DNA of 64,000 nt from assembly GCF_963668475.1 (NCBI RefSeq), contig NZ_OY764544.1, forward strand, positions 3,781,986-3,845,985. The letters run 5' to 3'. The DNA comes from an uncultured Methanospirillum sp. (GTDB lineage Archaea; Halobacteriota; Methanomicrobia; Methanomicrobiales; Methanospirillaceae). Below the pieces are notes generated by a model that made no database searches, was not told the origin of the DNA, and saw nothing but the letters and a program-made list of their open reading frames with translations. Both the position numbers and the translations under genes were made by a program. Positions 47,815 to 58,022 of this stretch are shown piece by piece. Within the stretch, counting starts at the first letter, position 1. Each line of letters begins with the position of its first letter.

Positions 47815-48010
47815 CTATAAATACGGTTTTGAGGATTTTTTTCTTTTTTCGATCTGAATATACATCACGGATATCAGGATTGTAATATATTAAAAACGGG
47901 CCATCCCCTATGAATGTATTCTATATTATCCGGGTGATATCAGATATCCACTGGCACGCATGACATCAGGCAGACAATTGTCTGACAAAAATTTTTCTTT
48001 ATATGTGATC
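47815..48010. repeat. palindromic intergenic element, copy 1
   Basis: First of two imperfect direct copies (offset about 355-358 nt) filling the region between convergent DUF373 and thrS. Shared blocks in order are CTATAAATAC, CGGATATCAGG, TAATATATTAAAAACGGG, CATCCCCTATGAA, TATTCTATATT, GTGATATC and GACATCAGGCAGACAA. The palindrome CAGACAATTGTCTG is at 47971-47984, followed by a TATA-like TTTATATGTG. It may be a small RNA gene, promoter pair or protein-binding locus. Nothing known to me matches. Confidence 0.7.
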
Positions 48011-48172
48011 GTGATGTTTGTGTTTTGACACATGTGGGCTTTAAATTAAATATTACTCCAAAATTTATCTTTATTTTTGTTATGGATTTCATCTCATCCT
48101 CTGATAAAAAAAGTCTAAAAAAAACTCTGTGATTGCATAAATTGGCAAATCGGATTCAAAAAAATCTTTTGT

Positions 48173-48365
48173 CTATAAATACTTTCTATGGGTTTTTTAT
48201 TTTATGATCTGAGTGAGCATCCCGGATATCAGGTACGTAATATATTAAAAACGGGTCATCCCCTATGAACTTATTCTATATTTCAACAGTGATATCCCAT
48301 CTCCATGGTGATGTACGACATCAGGCAGACAAATGTCTGACAAAAAAAATTCTTTATATATGATC
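48173..48365. repeat. palindromic intergenic element, copy 2
   Basis: Second copy, with the same ordered blocks. Its palindrome is CAGACA-AA-TGTCTG (48326-48339): one central base differs from copy 1 while both 6-bp arms are kept, and TTTATATATG follows. The blocks at the palindrome and around AAAAACGGG are best conserved, while the stretches between have diverged, as expected if those blocks are functional. Confidence 0.7.
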
Positions 48366-48452
48366 AAAGGTTTTCAAAGCCCTGATATCCGCGCTTAAAA
48401 TCAAAAAAAGTTGAGAAATATCAACCTATTAAAAAAATACACCCGGTTTTAA

Positions 48453-50285
48453 TCAGATGTACCGGGGTTGCATCGAGAGGCGTTTCTGGGTATACATCGG
48501 TCTGTATGGTTTATCAGCGATCTCGTCCTGCACAGTTTTAATGAGTTCATCCATAGTGCAGGTGATCTTGAATGGCTTGTTGGGTTCAGACTTCATCCGC
48601 ACGGTTACGGTGAGATTTCCTGACTCTGCCTCGTTGTCACCGATGACAACAACATATGGCACCCAGTCCATTCCTGCTTCCCTGACCTTTTTGCCGACTG
48701 ACTCCTCGCGGTCATCGTAATCAGCACGTATCCGGGCTGCCGTGAGTGTGGCTGCTATCTTTTCTGCAACATCACCGTGTCGCTCTGCTACCGGGATGAC
48801 CCTGACCTGGGTTGGTGCGAGCCATGTTGGAAGATGGGCAACCTTCTGGTTTGCGGTGTTCTCAAGAATGGCACAGAAGACACGCTCAACAGATCCGGTT
48901 GGTGAACAGTGGAGAATCGGGGGGAAGACCTCGGTTCCGTCGTTGAGGTGGTATTTGATCCCAAACCGCTTTGAACTCTCAACATCGATCTGAACGGTTG
49001 GGTTCTCGATCGGGCGCTGCTGGCCATCGATTGCGGCGAGATCAATCTTTGCAATCCAGTAATGAACACGGTCTGAAAGGGTCTCAATCAGGATCGGAAC
49101 CTTTGACTGAGCAACGATCTTTTTGATCCATGCCTCGTTGTTCTTGTAGAACTCTTCGGTGCATCTGAACACGGCAACAAGTTTGGTGCCGAAGTCCTCT
49201 CCGGTCTTCCATCCCATGGCAAGCTGCTCTTCAAAGCACTGCAAAGCATCGGTCATGTCCTTGCAGAGTGAGTGCATGTCAGGCATCGTGAAGGCACGAA
49301 GCCGCTTCAGACCGATAACCTCTCCCTTCTGCTCATGGCGGAACGAGTAGGTGGAGAGTTCGTACATCTTCATCGGGAGGTTATTGGGTGAGATGTGCAT
49401 GTTCCGCATGATGGTGAACATTCCAAAGCATGCTGCAAACCTGAGCATCATATTGCGGTTCCCGCTCTTGAATCTGTACTGCCTCTCACCAAACTTGTCT
49501 GCATGCTCGTAGATGGCCTTGTCAGCAAGGTCATACATCACCGGGGTCTCAACCGGACTGGCCCCATGCTCAAGTACCATAGCAAGGGCGTAGTCTGCAA
49601 GAAGGTCGCGGACAAGTTTTCCCCGAGGCATCCACCTGAGGTGTCCGACATCTGATACCGGTTCGTAGTCCACGAACTCCTTTGATCTCATCAGGTCAAC
49701 ATGGATCGGCTCACCACCGGCCGGGACCGGGATACCTGTCTCTTTCTTGACAAGGCAACCGAATGGTGAGTCATCCACGTACTCTTTGCAATCACGGATT
49801 GATCCGTCAGGAGTCATCACAAAGAACTTGTGGGTTACCGGAGACTTCTCCACCTTGACAACATCTTCTGACGGAGTGAGCGTACGTGAGAGTTCAGAGA
49901 GTGGGTGACCTTTGCATGAGACGGTGAAGGATTTGTACCAGCCGAATGGTGCACGCTTAACCTCGAATCCTGCTCCACCAAGAGCAGTCTCCATTGCCTT
50001 GAGTGCTTCGACTGCGAGATCTGGTGATGCCAGGTCACTGCTCAAATGGGCATATGGATACACCATGACCCGTCTGCACTTGGTCTGCCCTGACATCTCT
50101 TCGATAGATGCAACTGCCTGGGCAACAACATCCTCGATTCCGTCTTCATCTGGAGCCTCGACTGCGCAGAACGCAACAAGTGATTCATCAAACGAGTCTG
50201 AGGGACTGCAGGGTTCTTCAGCGAATTTTGTCTTCTTCTTCGCTTCGTATTCGATATGATCTGAATGTATCAAAAGAAGGCGCAT
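48453..50285 (-). CDS. thrS: threonyl-tRNA synthetase, archaeal type
   Basis: A 610-residue class II synthetase. The N-terminal domain (about residues 1-140, starting [18 protein letters not shown]) is the archaeal editing domain related to D-aminoacyl-tRNA deacylase, which removes serine from tRNA-Thr. The catalytic core holds motif 2 ([20 protein letters not shown]) and motif 3 near [14 protein letters not shown]-terminal anticodon-binding domain begins near [15 protein letters not shown]. Editing and catalysis are on one chain, unlike species that split them. It heads away from the duplicated element; 60 nt separate its start from dcd. Confidence 0.96.
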   Translation of the reverse strand: MRLLLIHSDHIEYEAKKKTKFAEEPCSPSDSFDESLVAFCAVEAPDEDGIEDVVAQAVASIEEMSGQTKCRRVMVYPYAHLSSDLASPDLAVEALKAMETALGGAGFEVKRAPFGWYKSFTVSCKGHPLSELSRTLTPSEDVVKVEKSPVTHKFFVMTPDGSIRDCKEYVDDSPFGCLVKKETGIPVPAGGEPIHVDLMRSKEFVDYEPVSDVGHLRWMPRGKLVRDLLADYALAMVLEHGASPVETPVMYDLADKAIYEHADKFGERQYRFKSGNRNMMLRFAACFGMFTIMRNMHISPNNLPMKMYELSTYSFRHEQKGEVIGLKRLRAFTMPDMHSLCKDMTDALQCFEEQLAMGWKTGEDFGTKLVAVFRCTEEFYKNNEAWIKKIVAQSKVPILIETLSDRVHYWIAKIDLAAIDGQQRPIENPTVQIDVESSKRFGIKYHLNDGTEVFPPILHCSPTGSVERVFCAILENTANQKVAHLPTWLAPTQVRVIPVAERHGDVAEKIAATLTAARIRADYDDREESVGKKVREAGMDWVPYVVVIGDNEAESGNLTVTVRMKSEPNKPFKITCTMDELIKTVQDEIADKPYRPMYTQKRLSMQPRYI

Positions 50286-50345
50286 GAATTATTCTCCGGA
50301 ATCAATACCCGAATCTATTGGCGCTCATCGGCAATAAAACACCGC

Positions 50346-50897
50346 CTATTGTTTGTTTTCGTAATATCGTGAGAGGGTGGCCTGGCGCTGGTTCATGTAT
50401 TTTGCATCATGCTTGGAGTTATACGGGCATGCAGCCCGCTCTGTGCTGTAAAAGACGAGCTGGCCGATCGACATACCGGCATGAATCCTGACCGGGCGAT
50501 GGTTCACATTGCACATCTCAAGAGTGATACTTCCCCGAAATCCTGCATCGATCCATCCCCCGGTCTGGTGGAGCTCAATTCCGAGCCGTGCGATGCTGCT
50601 CTTTCCTTCGATGCTTGCCACGATGTTATCAGGAAGTTCGATAAGTTCCATCGTCTCGGCAAGAATGAACTGGCCCGGGTGAAGAACAATGCTCTCTGCT
50701 GTCATCTCCTGCGTTTTACTGGTGACCGACTCACGGTCAAATGGATCGATGACATCATCGCCGGTCTCATACCAGGCAAAGTGATTTCCAAGTCTTATAT
50801 CAAGAGAATTTGGCTGAACAAGTTCAGGATCATACGGGTCAACAGTGATAAAACCCCGTCTGATACGATCGACGATCTGCCAGTCAACAAGGATCAT
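50346..50897 (-). CDS. dcd: dCTP deaminase
   Basis: A 183-residue dUTPase-fold enzyme. Family motifs are [20 protein letters not shown] and [12 protein letters not shown], with the catalytic Glu in the latter. It deaminates dCTP to dUTP for thymidylate synthesis; archaeal members may also hydrolyse dUTP. The start is placed at ATG 50897 ([12 protein letters not shown]), matching family N-termini, rather than an upstream in-frame codon at 50966. It overlaps the preceding methyltransferase gene by 14 nt. Confidence 0.92.
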   Translation of the reverse strand: MILVDWQIVDRIRRGFITVDPYDPELVQPNSLDIRLGNHFAWYETGDDVIDPFDRESVTSKTQEMTAESIVLHPGQFILAETMELIELPDNIVASIEGKSSIARLGIELHQTGGWIDAGFRGSITLEMCNVNHRPVRIHAGMSIGQLVFYSTERAACPYNSKHDAKYMNQRQATLSRYYENKQ

Positions 50898-51663
50898 TAC
50901 TATCGGTATCGTCTGGATCGTATTTACTGTCTGTCTTTGGAATGCCGCCCTGATGTTTAATGGCATTGTCCCGGGGCATAAATCGCCACTCGGATCTGCG
51001 GAGCAGACCGTGGATGGTGGTTGCTTCCCGCCAGGTCAGGTTACATCGTCCGATGATACGCCGGATCAGGGTCATCGTAGATACACGCTTGAACATGGGA
51101 TGATCCACCAGGTCCAGGTACTCGTCGATATGGGCATACAGATGGGTCATCTCTTCAGGTGACGCAAGGGCAACCTCCCCTTTCGGCATATTGGCGAGTT
51201 CGTAGCAGAGGATACCAACAGCATGGGAGAGGTTAACAATCGGGTATATCTCCGAGGATGGAATCGTACAGATGATATCAGCCCTTCTGACCTCATCGTT
51301 ATTGAGCCCCCAGTTCTCCCTGCCAAAGAGGATCGATATGGTCCCGTCGATATCAGCGATCATCTCTCTCAGTTCTTTTGGTGAGTAGAATGGCATCCTG
51401 ATCGGATGGCATGCCGACTGGGAGAGGGCACCGGTTGTTGCAATAACGATGTTGCTTGTGGTAAAGATCTCTTCAAGGTCTGTAATTACAGCCTGCTCAA
51501 GCACATCCTTTGCATGTGAAGCCCTTGCATACGCTTCGATTGTAAGCGGGCAGGGATTGATCATGACAAGTTCTGTGAAACCGAAGTTCTTCATCACACG
51601 TGCTGAAAAACCAACATTTCCCTCGTAGAGGGGTTCTACCAGAACAATACGGATACGTGGCAT
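50884..51663 (-). CDS. SPOUT RNA methyltransferase, TrmJ-like
   Basis: A 259-residue TrmH/SpoU-class methyltransferase starting [20 protein letters not shown] at ATG 51663; this start fits the family better than one 17 codons upstream. SAM-binding trefoil-knot motifs are seen in [15 protein letters not shown] and [18 protein letters not shown]. The closest known role is 2'-O-methylation of nucleotide 32 in tRNA (TrmJ). A C-terminal helical extension (about residues 165-259) is shared with archaeal TrmJ. In the minus-strand block between GGGP synthase and dcd. Confidence 0.85.
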   Translation of the reverse strand: MPRIRIVLVEPLYEGNVGFSARVMKNFGFTELVMINPCPLTIEAYARASHAKDVLEQAVITDLEEIFTTSNIVIATTGALSQSACHPIRMPFYSPKELREMIADIDGTISILFGRENWGLNNDEVRRADIICTIPSSEIYPIVNLSHAVGILCYELANMPKGEVALASPEEMTHLYAHIDEYLDLVDHPMFKRVSTMTLIRRIIGRCNLTWREATTIHGLLRRSEWRFMPRDNAIKHQGGIPKTDSKYDPDDTDSNDPC

Positions 51664-51727
51664 TATAAAATCCCGGAGCCCGTTCGTGGGTCCTGGAGAA
51701 AAAAATGAGGACAAGTATTCATACAGA

Positions 51728-52414
51728 TTACTGGATCGCCTGAACTGTCTCGATCAGGGTCTGGACACCCTTGTCGTAGACTGCATTGCCAACGACGATG
51801 GTATCAGCGTACTGGGCCATCTCTGCCGCCTTCTCTCCTGAATCAATTCCCCCGCCATAATAGAGAATCGCATTATCAACGGCACCAGCTGCTGCTTTCA
51901 CGATCTCCGGGTTTCCATACGTTCCGCTGTATTCGATATAGACAACAGGAAACTGGAAGTAGTGATCAGCAACCTCAGCGTATGCTGCAACCTCAGCAGG
52001 CCCGAGGGAACAGTCAGATCCCGTAACCCGTGCAACCGAAGAGTCCGGGTTGAGGACGATGTAAGCCTCCTGGATGACCCGGTCCCACTGAACTTTATTG
52101 TGGAGTGCCCACTCTTTGTGTTTGCCTACGATCCACTGTGACTGGTTGGTGTTCATCACACTGGCGATGAAGAGGAGATCAATCCCGTCGGCTACGACAG
52201 CTTCAGGACCTGCAGGTTCAACCACCAGGGGAAGCCCGTACTCTTTGACCTGATCGCGGAGCTCCTGCATGTTCTCTTTTGTAATATTCAGGGTACCGGA
52301 GAGCATCAGGGCGTCAGTACCGCTGGTTGCTATCTCTGCCAGCTGATCCTCGGTCAGATTCTTATCGGGATCGAGTTTGGTAACATGAGCCCAGGTCTTC
52401 CATTTTGTATACAT
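51728..52414 (-). CDS. geranylgeranylglyceryl phosphate synthase
   Basis: A 228-residue TIM-barrel prenyltransferase of the GGGPS/PcrB family. It makes the first ether bond of archaeal membrane lipids from sn-glycerol-1-phosphate and geranylgeranyl diphosphate. Phosphate-binding and substrate motifs are seen in TKLDPDKNLTEDQ, YIEYSGTYGNPE and LYYGGGIDSGEKA. Length and family type match the group I archaeal enzyme. Same strand as topA, 59 nt downstream of it. Confidence 0.93.
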   Translation of the reverse strand: MYTKWKTWAHVTKLDPDKNLTEDQLAEIATSGTDALMLSGTLNITKENMQELRDQVKEYGLPLVVEPAGPEAVVADGIDLLFIASVMNTNQSQWIVGKHKEWALHNKVQWDRVIQEAYIVLNPDSSVARVTGSDCSLGPAEVAAYAEVADHYFQFPVVYIEYSGTYGNPEIVKAAAGAVDNAILYYGGGIDSGEKAAEMAQYADTIVVGNAVYDKGVQTLIETVQAIQ

Positions 52415-52473
52415 AATGATCCAGCCTTGGATTCTTCTTAAGACTCACCCTAGAAATAGAAATAGATTGCAGT

Positions 52474-55269
52474 TCAGACAGGGGCTGCAGCCTGGAACTG
52501 TTTTATCCTGTCTTTAGATATGCCTGATATCTTTGCAGCCTTCTCAGGAGTTGCAGCCTTGAGGGATTTGAGGTCAAAGATCCCTGCACAGTACAGCTGC
52601 TCCAGCATTGCTTCATTGACACCTTTCAGTTTCAGGAGTTCCTCACGCCCTTTCTCGAGATGCTTCTTGGTGATCTTCGCAGGAGGTTGTTGCCTGTGTG
52701 CTTCAGCTATCAGGGTAATGTGCTTACCAACGGTCTCAATAGAGACCCCTGACTTCAGGCTGATGTACGTCTGATGTGTTCCAAGGAGATCTTCAGGCCC
52801 GATGAATCCGGCCTCCTGGTACTTGCGAAGTGATGCAGAAGGAATTCCGACCTCTCTGAGCTGATTCTTGCTTGTCAGCAGCACGGCCTCAGCCTTGAGA
52901 GTGTTTGCCTCTTCTTCAGTCAACCCGGCTTTCGTCAGATTCTCGACGCAGACCGTTGAGAGATCCTCAATACTGTTGATCCCGCTGGCCGTGAATGCAG
53001 ACATCACCTTGGTATGGCTGCGTCCCCGCTTTGGGGGGACGTACTGCTTCATGAACTTCTTGCATTCAGAACGCTTCTTCAGCAGCGCCAATACATCGGC
53101 CGTCTCTCTGATAAGCTGTTCAGCAATCTTCTTCGAAACTCCGATGGCCTTTACAAGGGCTTCTGGCTCCATCTTTCCGAGTTCAAACGCAGAGTATATC
53201 TTTGCCTTAATGAGATCCTCCCTGATGACATCGGTCATGGACGGGATCATCGCAAAGATATCTTTCTGCTGGGTGATGAGCTGACAGAGCGGGCATCCCA
53301 TCTCCCAGGGGCGTGTTCCCTTGGCGATGAGACTGACATGATTGAGGTGATGGATCTCACAGACCGCTTTGGTTCTGACAGCGCCTCCCCACATGGAACT
53401 TGGGAGGCTGATGTTGAAGGTGCAGTCAGGGTATCCGGTGCACCCGATGAACTGGGAGACGCCCTTGCGTCTGATGCGAAGATCTTTACCACATATCGGG
53501 CAGGGTCCGATGGTCAGTTCCTCATCGGTCTGGTCCATGATCTCCCTGCCGATGAGTTCGCTGTTCGGCTCCAGTGCGTCGAAGACCCGGTGCAGCATGC
53601 TCCGTGAGTCTGAGACAACAAGATCGCGGGACTGCTTTTTGACCTTGATCTCCTCCATTGCTGCCTCAAGCGTACTGGTCATCTTGGGGCTGGTGATCTC
53701 GGAGGCGTGTCCTTCAAGCGACTCGGTGACCGCTCTTCCGACTAGGGTTGGTCTGAGTGGGTTCCCTTCGATGTACTTTCTGCCAACGAGTTTCTGGATG
53801 ACCTCGTGCCTGGTTGATTTTGTTCCAAGCCCGAGTTCCTCCATCACCTGGATGAGTTTACTCTGGGAGTACCGCGGTGGAGGCTGGGTCTGCTTCTCCT
53901 CAAGGTTGACAGCCTTGATAGGCAGTTCCTCACCCGGTTTTACCACCGGCAGGATCGAATCCTTTGCGTCAGAGTAGGTGTACACCGTCCTCCATCCCGC
54001 CTCTTTCAGCCTGCTTCCGGTGGAGGTGTACCCTTCGGTGGATGCGGTGAGGTTGATCTTCATCGTCATCCACTCTGCATCTGGGGAGAGTGTTGCCAGG
54101 AACCGGCGCACTACCAGTTCATACACCTTCCAGTTCTCTCCTAACTGCTCAGGAGTTGCATCTCCAGCAGGGTGGATAGGCGGGTGATCAGTTGAGGACT
54201 TCTTGCCCTGAGTAGGGGTCTTGCGCCTGTTCTTCCTGACCCATGCAACCTCCTTGCTGAACTGCGTCTTTGAGAGGGTATCGAGGATCGACTCAAGGTT
54301 CAGGGAAGGCGGATAGATCGTGTTGTCTGTCCTCGGATACGAGATGTACCCGTTCATGTAGAGGTCTTCGGCGATCCGCATCGCGTTGGCCGCAGAGAGT
54401 CCAAGCCTGGCTGCTGCAACGATGAACCCGGTTGTATCAAACGGAGTTGGTGCCTTGTCAGTCCTTGTTCCCTCTTTGACATCAGTCACCTTGAGCGGCT
54501 TTTTCGTTGCAGCGTATGCGGTATCTGCCTGGTTTTTATCGGTGAACTTACCGTTGATGTGCCTGGCACTAAACTCCTCGCCACCTTTCTCGGTGTCGAG
54601 TGATAGTTCCCAGTATGGTTCAGGAATGAACGCCTCTATCTCGCGTTCACGATCCACAATCATCGCAAGCGTCGGGCTCTGAACCCTGCCAACCGAGAGG
54701 ATGTTGTTTCCTCCACGACGTGCAGCAAGACTGATGAACCTGGTAAGTGATGCACCCCAGAGCAGATCTACAATCTGGCGGGCCTCACCTGCTGCAGCAA
54801 GATCAAAGTCGAGCTCAGAGGCATTGGAGAAGGCCTGGTTGATCTCTTCCGGCGTAATGGCAGAGAACCTTGCCCGGTCCACCTTGACCTTCTGATTGAC
54901 TGCCCGGACGAGTTCAAACGCCTCTTTGCCGATGAGTTCCCCTTCTGTATCAAAATCGGTGGCTATCGTGACACGGTCAGCCTTCTTTGAAAGCTTTTGA
55001 ACCAGCTTCACAATTGCCGGCTCGGTCGGGCGTTTGAGCACTCCGGCATCGATAAGTGAGCGGGGAGGATGAGTCTCGGATCGCCAGTTGGTGTACCCTT
55101 CAACAAAATCGATCTCTACCACGTGACCGCGAAGTCCGATTGTGGCGGTATCGTTGAACTGGTAGAGGTTGACACCACCCTCTTTCTTCTGGGATATCTT
55201 CTCCTTCCCGGCAAGTATCTGTGCGATACGATTCGCAACGATATTCTTTTCCGCAATGATCAGATGCAT
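52474..55269 (-). CDS. topA: DNA topoisomerase I (type IA) with long helix-hairpin-helix tail
   Basis: A 931-residue type IA topoisomerase. The Toprim domain starts MHLIIAEKNIVANRIA and has ATDFDTEGE; the active-site Tyr is Tyr311 in YISYPRTDNT. One clear C4 zinc finger (CPICGKDLRI...CTGYPDC) lies near residues 590-625 and a second Cys cluster after it. The last about 270 residues are repeated helix-hairpin-helix-like modules (GVSKKIAEQLIR, AGLTEEEANTLKAE, GVNEAMLEQLY), an extension known in some euryarchaeal TopA. It relaxes negative supercoils. Part of the minus-strand block after gatB (21-nt gap). Confidence 0.95.
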   Translation of the reverse strand: MHLIIAEKNIVANRIAQILAGKEKISQKKEGGVNLYQFNDTATIGLRGHVVEIDFVEGYTNWRSETHPPRSLIDAGVLKRPTEPAIVKLVQKLSKKADRVTIATDFDTEGELIGKEAFELVRAVNQKVKVDRARFSAITPEEINQAFSNASELDFDLAAAGEARQIVDLLWGASLTRFISLAARRGGNNILSVGRVQSPTLAMIVDREREIEAFIPEPYWELSLDTEKGGEEFSARHINGKFTDKNQADTAYAATKKPLKVTDVKEGTRTDKAPTPFDTTGFIVAAARLGLSAANAMRIAEDLYMNGYISYPRTDNTIYPPSLNLESILDTLSKTQFSKEVAWVRKNRRKTPTQGKKSSTDHPPIHPAGDATPEQLGENWKVYELVVRRFLATLSPDAEWMTMKINLTASTEGYTSTGSRLKEAGWRTVYTYSDAKDSILPVVKPGEELPIKAVNLEEKQTQPPPRYSQSKLIQVMEELGLGTKSTRHEVIQKLVGRKYIEGNPLRPTLVGRAVTESLEGHASEITSPKMTSTLEAAMEEIKVKKQSRDLVVSDSRSMLHRVFDALEPNSELIGREIMDQTDEELTIGPCPICGKDLRIRRKGVSQFIGCTGYPDCTFNISLPSSMWGGAVRTKAVCEIHHLNHVSLIAKGTRPWEMGCPLCQLITQQKDIFAMIPSMTDVIREDLIKAKIYSAFELGKMEPEALVKAIGVSKKIAEQLIRETADVLALLKKRSECKKFMKQYVPPKRGRSHTKVMSAFTASGINSIEDLSTVCVENLTKAGLTEEEANTLKAEAVLLTSKNQLREVGIPSASLRKYQEAGFIGPEDLLGTHQTYISLKSGVSIETVGKHITLIAEAHRQQPPAKITKKHLEKGREELLKLKGVNEAMLEQLYCAGIFDLKSLKAATPEKAAKISGISKDRIKQFQAAAPV

Positions 55270-55290
55270 GATGATATCCCAGCCCTCTGC

Positions 55291-56724
55291 TTATGCTCCG
55301 CCCTGCATCTTGTCGAGTTCTTCCCTGAGGAGGGCGTTCAGGTGACCGGGGTCTGCCCGGCCACGACATTTTTTCATCACCTGGCCGACGAGGAAGTTCA
55401 GCGCAGGTCCCTTTCCTGCATGGTAATCTGCAACCGGCTGTGGGTTTTCTGCAATTACTTCCCTGACCATCCCTGTTATCTCGTCACCACCGGTCTTGGC
55501 AAGGCCAAGCCGCTTGACAATGGAGGTAGGCATCTCCGGTTTCTCACCATTCTTTACCTGGTCGAGAATGGTTCGCAGGATCTCAACACCGCTCTTGTCG
55601 GTGATGGTGTCAGCTTTCAGCAGTGTAATGAGTTCTTTAAAGTGTTCTGCCGGCATCGCATCGATAGAGAAGTCGCGGTAGTTGAGTTCTCCAAGCAGGT
55701 AGTCTGCTGTCCATGTTGCTGCAAGGCTGGCATCGGTCTTTGCGACCTCTTCGTAGAACTCTGCAAGTTTAAGACCACCGGTCAGGGTCCGTGCATGCTC
55801 AAGAGAGCATCCGTACTGCTGCATGAACCGTTCACGTCGTGCATCAGGCAGTTCGGGGAGAACGATGCCTTCTACCCAGTCCGAAACCTGCATCGGCATA
55901 AGATCAGGTTCAGGGAAATAGCGGTAGTCGTTCTCTTCCTCTTTGCTACGTGATGAGGTGGTGATACCCCGTGCCTCCACAAAGTGACGGGTCTCCCTGG
56001 CGACAACCTGTCCACGCCTGATAACATTCCGTTGTCTCGTGATCTCAAAGGTTAGTGCTTTCTCCACACCCTTATACGAGGAGATATTCTTGACCTCAAC
56101 ACGCCCTGATCCCCTGAGTGAGATGTTGGCGTCAACTCTGAGCGATCCTTCCTTCTCACTATCAAATACGTTCAGATACTCAAGGGTTGCACGGAGTTTG
56201 TTCAGAAACCGGCGTGCCTCTTTCGGTGACCTGAGATCAGGTTCGGTGACGATCTCGATCAGTGGTATTCCTGCACGGTTGTAGTCGACGAGGGTGTATT
56301 TACCACGGTCAGTGGTTCCCATGTGAACAGACCGGCCCGGGTCTTCTTCCACATGGATCCTGGTGATCCTGATGTCACGCTCTCCATTCTCACCCTCGAT
56401 CATGAGTTTTCCCCACTCGGCGAGCGGTCGATCGTACTGGGTGATCTGGTAAGCCTTGTTGAGGTCAGGGTAGAAGTAGTTCTTTCGTGAGAAGTCGCAT
56501 TCCTTGAGAACAGCACAGTTCAGCGCCTTGGCAACTCTCATCGCGAATTCGATGACCTTTTTGTTGACAACCGGCATACTTCCCGGCAGACCGAGACAGA
56601 CCGGACAGGTATGGGTGTTGGGCTCGTCATCCCTGAAGTCGGTTGAGCAGCCACAGAAGAGCTTGGACCTGGTATTGAGCTGACAGTGGATCTCAAGACC
56701 GATGATGACGTCGTCGTGCTCCAT
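55291..56724 (-). CDS. gatB: Asp/Glu-tRNA amidotransferase subunit B
   Basis: A 477-residue GatB with the conserved EHDDVIIGLEIHCQLNT start, zinc-site cysteines (CGCSTDF and CPVCLGLPG), YPDLNKAYQITQYDRPL and the C-terminal YqeY-like domain. It binds the misacylated tRNA and phosphorylates the side chain for amidation. In archaea GatCAB mainly forms Asn-tRNA(Asn), with GatDE serving Gln. Its ATG overlaps the gatA stop by one base (TGATG), so translation is coupled. Confidence 0.97.
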   Translation of the reverse strand: MEHDDVIIGLEIHCQLNTRSKLFCGCSTDFRDDEPNTHTCPVCLGLPGSMPVVNKKVIEFAMRVAKALNCAVLKECDFSRKNYFYPDLNKAYQITQYDRPLAEWGKLMIEGENGERDIRITRIHVEEDPGRSVHMGTTDRGKYTLVDYNRAGIPLIEIVTEPDLRSPKEARRFLNKLRATLEYLNVFDSEKEGSLRVDANISLRGSGRVEVKNISSYKGVEKALTFEITRQRNVIRRGQVVARETRHFVEARGITTSSRSKEEENDYRYFPEPDLMPMQVSDWVEGIVLPELPDARRERFMQQYGCSLEHARTLTGGLKLAEFYEEVAKTDASLAATWTADYLLGELNYRDFSIDAMPAEHFKELITLLKADTITDKSGVEILRTILDQVKNGEKPEMPTSIVKRLGLAKTGGDEITGMVREVIAENPQPVADYHAGKGPALNFLVGQVMKKCRGRADPGHLNALLREELDKMQGGA

Positions 56725-58022
56725 CAGACTGCCTCCTGTTCGTATGCAAATGCTGCATCAATAACCTTCTCGTCCTCAAAATGCCGCCCTAAGAGTTGGA
56801 GTCCCACCGGCATGCCATCGACCTTACCACATGGCACCGATATTGCGGGAACACCCGCAAGGTTTGCAGGCACGGTCAGGATATCTGCCAGGTACATCTG
56901 CAGAGGATCAGACTTCTCCTTCAGCCTGAATGCAATCGAGGGCATCGTAGGTCCTGCGACAAGATCAACATCCTTGAAGAGTCTGTTAAAGTCATCGCGT
57001 ACCATCTGGCGTGCAGTCTGGGCTTTCTGATAATACCTGCCAAAGTATCCTGCTGCGAGTGAGAAGGTCCCGAGAATGATCCTGCGCCTTACTTCTTTGC
57101 CGAACCGCTCCTGTCTCCGGTCAGAGAACTCTTCGTGCCAGCTCTTTCTGAGATCGCCACCTGGTCCATATCTGATTCCGTCGAACCGTGCAAGGTTGGA
57201 CGAAGCTTCGCTTGTACAGATAACGTAGTACGCAGCAAGTGCATGGCTCATGGATGGCATGGAGCAGGGCACTGCCTCTGCTCCGGCTTTCTCAAGGGTG
57301 TTTACTGCGTCTCTGACCGACTCTGCAACTTTTGGATCGACACCCTCACCAAAAAATTCGGATGGAAGACCGATCCGGAGTCCTTTGATAGAAGAATCCG
57401 GTATGTGGGTGTATGGCCTGTCCAATGAGGTTGAATCACGCTTGTCGTGACCGGCTATCACCGAGAAGAGACGGGAGACATCGGTGACATCTTTTGCCAT
57501 CGGACCGATCTGTTCAAGGGAGTTTGCGTACGCGACAAGGCCATACCGGGATACTCTGCCGTAGGTGGGTTTCAATCCTACGATTCCACAGAAGGCCGCC
57601 GGGCATCGGATAGAGCCACCGGTATCTGACCCGATTGCCATATCACAATATCCGGCCGCAACTGCTGCCGCTGATCCACCTGATGATCCTCCCGGTACCC
57701 TGCCGGGATCGCATGGGTTGAGCGTCGGGCCGAATGCACTGTTCTCGGTCGTCGTCCCCATACCAAACTCGTCCATGTTTGTCTTTCCGACAATGGCTGC
57801 ACCGGCTGCCTTGAGGAGGGTTACGACATGGGCATCATATGGAGGGATGTATCCTTTGAGGATCTTTGATCCACAGGTTGTTTCTACTCCGCGGGTTGAG
57901 ATATTGTCTTTTATTGCAACGGTTGTTCCGCTCAGCGGCCCGTCTTCGTATGATACTTCCGGGATGATGGTGATGAAGGCATTGATTGTATCTGAAACCG
58001 AAAAGTTGAGAGTTCTGGCCAC
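56724..58022 (-). CDS. gatA: Asp/Glu-tRNA amidotransferase subunit A
   Basis: A 432-residue amidase-family glutaminase subunit. The catalytic triad is visible with family spacing: Lys38 in TVAIKDNIS, Ser113 in GGSSGGSAAA and nucleophile Ser137 in GSDTGGSIRCP. It releases ammonia from glutamine and channels it to GatB. A little shorter at the N-terminus than bacterial GatA (about 480). Starts one base after gatC ends. Confidence 0.97.
   Translation of the reverse strand: MARTLNFSVSDTINAFITIIPEVSYEDGPLSGTTVAIKDNISTRGVETTCGSKILKGYIPPYDAHVVTLLKAAGAAIVGKTNMDEFGMGTTTENSAFGPTLNPCDPGRVPGGSSGGSAAAVAAGYCDMAIGSDTGGSIRCPAAFCGIVGLKPTYGRVSRYGLVAYANSLEQIGPMAKDVTDVSRLFSVIAGHDKRDSTSLDRPYTHIPDSSIKGLRIGLPSEFFGEGVDPKVAESVRDAVNTLEKAGAEAVPCSMPSMSHALAAYYVICTSEASSNLARFDGIRYGPGGDLRKSWHEEFSDRRQERFGKEVRRRIILGTFSLAAGYFGRYYQKAQTARQMVRDDFNRLFKDVDLVAGPTMPSIAFRLKEKSDPLQMYLADILTVPANLAGVPAISVPCGKVDGMPVGLQLLGRHFEDEKVIDAAFAYEQEAV

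Noticed and set aside
47815..48365. CRISPR array in the duplicated region
   Set aside because: There are only two long, diverged copies with no regular short repeat-spacer pattern and no cas genes nearby.
55069..55953. 294-codon plus-strand frame across topA and gatB
   Set aside because: Antisense to two firmly identified genes and without family resemblance.
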